Below, in pieces: positions 62,401 to 64,000 of a stretch of 64,000 bases of DNA. The notes below the pieces were generated by a model that was not told where the DNA came from, ran no database searches, and was given only the letters and a program-made list of their open reading frames with translations. Both the position numbers and the translations under genes were made by a program. Position 1 is the first letter of the stretch; every line of letters starts with the position of its first letter. This DNA is from a virus, in IMG/VR virus record IMGVR_UViG_3300042882_001169, positions 1 through 64,000 of that record; one strand, 5' to 3'.

Positions 62401-64000
62401 TTATACTTCGCATCCTGCTCCTCCACAAGCAACTGATTCTCCAAAGTTTGTAGTATCAGCTACTTCAATTACTTTAGATAAATCAACGTCTTTTAGAGTA
62501 AGCATCATTTGTTCGTATTGTTCCTTGGTACAATCTTCAAATGGAGTTTGCTTATATGTACCACCATCATAAGGAAGTACAGACAATCCATTGTAGTATT
62601 CTTTGTTTGCCCACATCCATTCACCAACAATTTTCCATTCTCCAGGTCTAACAGAAACTGTACAAGATACATTGTGTGTATTTTGTCCTTTAAAGTGTCC
62701 AGGTTTTACCCAGTCTTTGGAAATTGTTTTTACTCTTTCAAGTAAATCTAATGTAGACTCGTGACGTGTAATTGCTCCTTCAGGTGCTTTTTGTGGAACA
62801 GAAATAACAGATTGTGAATTAGGATTAAAATATTCATCCTCAAGAAGTTCAGGATGATTAATTGCAAGATAGGTGTAGATAGCTTCGTTTTTACCTAAAC
62901 GCATGCGACGAATATAATAATCATTGTGCCATGCATGAATACCAGAAGACGTACCTAATACAAGAGAAGTAGTACCAGCAGGTTTAACTGCAGTGGTTCT
63001 TGCAGCAACATTGATTCCAATTTTTTCAGCAATTGTCTTATTCATTGCAACTACATGTGTTGTAGCTTCAACATAGTTCAATTCCATATTAGATTTGGAA
63101 GCAATTCCTGTCATTGATACACCAAGTAATGCATCTTTTTCAGTGTTTTTTCTCCAGATATCACGTAAATAATGAAAATCTGTGTAAGATGCTTGCAAGG
63201 TTGCAAGAAATGATGCAGCACGTGCGCGACTATTCAAATCATCTTGATTAGTAATTTCACCCATATTTATTTCTACAAGGTTACAGAACTGATATGGTCG
63301 TAGTGCAATCTCACAACATGGATTAGTACCCCAGTCTTTATCATTAGTAAGATATATTCCAGGTTCCCCGGATCCAGATGCCTCGATTCTTTCCCATACC
63401 ATATCAAATGTCTTCTTATCAATCATGTGACGTTGCAATACAACTGAGTTATTTGCTCTACCACGCTGTGGATTATTTTCCCACCAGTTACCAGCTTTAC
63501 AATTTAGCATTTGCATACTATGTAAATCAAACAAACTGATCATTGCAGCTCTACGGATACCACCTGCAAGTACAGCATCTGCAATATGACACTGAATATC
63601 GTGACACTCGATGTCTGTAAGTTTTGAACCATCTTCTTTTTCACGAAGTATTGCTTCAATTTTTACTAACGCGATACGTAATGGTTCTGGTCCTGGAGCT
63701 TTACCACCTGCAGTAATTAATAAAGCACCTTTTGGTCTAATGTCTGACAAATCAAATTCAATATGAGATGTAACTCCTCCTGTATATGATTTGAACAAAG
63801 TTTTAACAGCATCACCCCATCCAATAATACTATCTTGAACAACATATCTTTTCTTTCTATTGTAATTAGGTTTTCTAATTTCAGGAAGTTTTTCAATATG
63901 ATGTCCTTGTACAGAGTATCCTACTCCGGTTCCACCAAGTAATAAAAACATAGTCTCAGAAAAACTATGAATGCTGTCAACAGGTAAAAATGCACAGTTG
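62401..64000 (-). CDS. nrdJ: Class II (adenosylcobalamin-dependent) ribonucleotide reductase, 5' end missing
   Basis: About 532 codons lie in the window; the frame runs open past 64000, so the N-terminus is outside. It makes deoxyribonucleotides from ribonucleotides using a B12-derived thiyl radical. Visible residues fit monomeric RTPR (Lactobacillus type, about 740 aa): an N-C-A-F cysteine two codons inside the edge, GTGVGYSV, the thiyl cysteine in NPCCEI, the partner cysteine in FCNLVEI, and the C-terminal redox pair CGGAGC three residues from the end. All redox cysteines are present, so the enzyme should be active. ATG at 63951 is internal (LPVDSIHSFSETM is in frame upstream) and is not the start. 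Class II enzymes need no oxygen but depend on host B12. Confidence 0.9.
   Translation of the reverse strand, partial: NCAFLPVDSIHSFSETMFLLLGGTGVGYSVQGHHIEKLPEIRKPNYNRKKRYVVQDSIIGWGDAVKTLFKSYTGGVTSHIEFDLSDIRPKGALLITAGGKAPGPEPLRIALVKIEAILREKEDGSKLTDIECHDIQCHIADAVLAGGIRRAAMISLFDLHSMQMLNCKAGNWWENNPQRGRANNSVVLQRHMIDKKTFDMVWERIEASGSGEPGIYLTNDKDWGTNPCCEIALRPYQFCNLVEINMGEITNQDDLNSRARAASFLATLQASYTDFHYLRDIWRKNTEKDALLGVSMTGIASKSNMELNYVEATTHVVAMNKTIAEKIGINVAARTTAVKPAGTTSLVLGTSSGIHAWHNDYYIRRMRLGKNEAIYTYLAINHPELLEDEYFNPNSQSVISVPQKAPEGAITRHESTLDLLERVKTISKDWVKPGHFKGQNTHNVSCTVSVRPGEWKIVGEWMWANKEYYNGLSVLPYDGGTYKQTPFEDCTKEQYEQMMLTLKDVDLSKVIEVADTTNFGESVACGGAGCEV

Noticed and set aside
1-64000. Reassigned stop codons as in some crAss-like phages
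   Set aside because: Every long gene translates to a full, family-like protein with the standard code and no in-frame TAG or TGA; only the lack of TGA stops is odd.
1-64000. tRNA or other structured RNA genes
   Set aside because: The longest intergenic gaps are about 115 nt and are filled by terminators and promoter motifs; none shows a cloverleaf or a known riboswitch core.

Overview
The window is a stretch of a large, AT-rich tailed-phage genome (standard code, almost every gene ending in TAA, almost no spacer DNA). The host is probably a Bacteroidota bacterium: leaders are A/T-rich without Shine-Dalgarno sequences, and some candidate promoters carry TTTG, the Bacteroidota -33 element. Several very long virion proteins resemble the tail/ejection cassette of crAss-like phages (Crassvirales or a sister group). 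The main markers are a giant protein with a GSDFDVD motif, which matches the DxDxD active site of the crAss-like virion RNA polymerase, a PREEANIEAE-type protein, and a nozzle ('muzzle')-like 2233-residue protein after two short neck-ring-like genes. No database search was possible, so all family assignments are from recognition by eye.

Layout. 1-2177: end of an upstream gene, a Dps/ferritin-like protein, and a conserved virion protein with a repeat-rich insert, closed by a strong terminator. 2292-10057: a cysteine-rich surface/adhesion block with a zinc-ribbon miniprotein, three proteins sharing a 'CVIYTGPDIxC' module, DUF11, FN3, thrombospondin-1-like and delta-60 propeller domains, closed by two hairpins. 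10175-12079: a metallophosphoesterase and a conserved unknown. 12088-20576: two neck/adaptor candidates and the 2233-residue tail protein, which contains a von Willebrand A domain with a complete MIDAS motif. 20576-28389: two proteins carrying four HExxH zincin domains plus NlpC/P60-like and lysozyme-like cell-wall domains. 28440-41121: four probable ejected 'cargo' proteins. 41141-58561: the giant RNA polymerase protein (3843 aa, also with a zincin) and a 1961-aa protein with an N-terminal PD-(D/E)XK nuclease. 58596-61382: a fibre with a lectin-like end. 61395-61678: two miniproteins, then a bidirectional terminator. 61714-64000: the minus strand carries a probable DNA-binding protein and the C-terminal three quarters of a class II (B12-dependent) ribonucleotide reductase, cut by the window edge.

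How it fits together (inference): the adhesins and fibre would bind the host surface, the wall-degrading domains would open the envelope, and the tail would deliver a load of proteins. That load would include metallopeptidases, a nuclease and the RNA polymerase that starts early transcription. Three signals stand out: the tandem zincin domains separated by short recurring GG / YQxAGTVKP linkers; a recurring intergenic motif GTAAATT[C/A]NNANTGT[A/G] before several transcription units; and a TTAACTTTAAA leader sitting 11-12 nt before three start codons.
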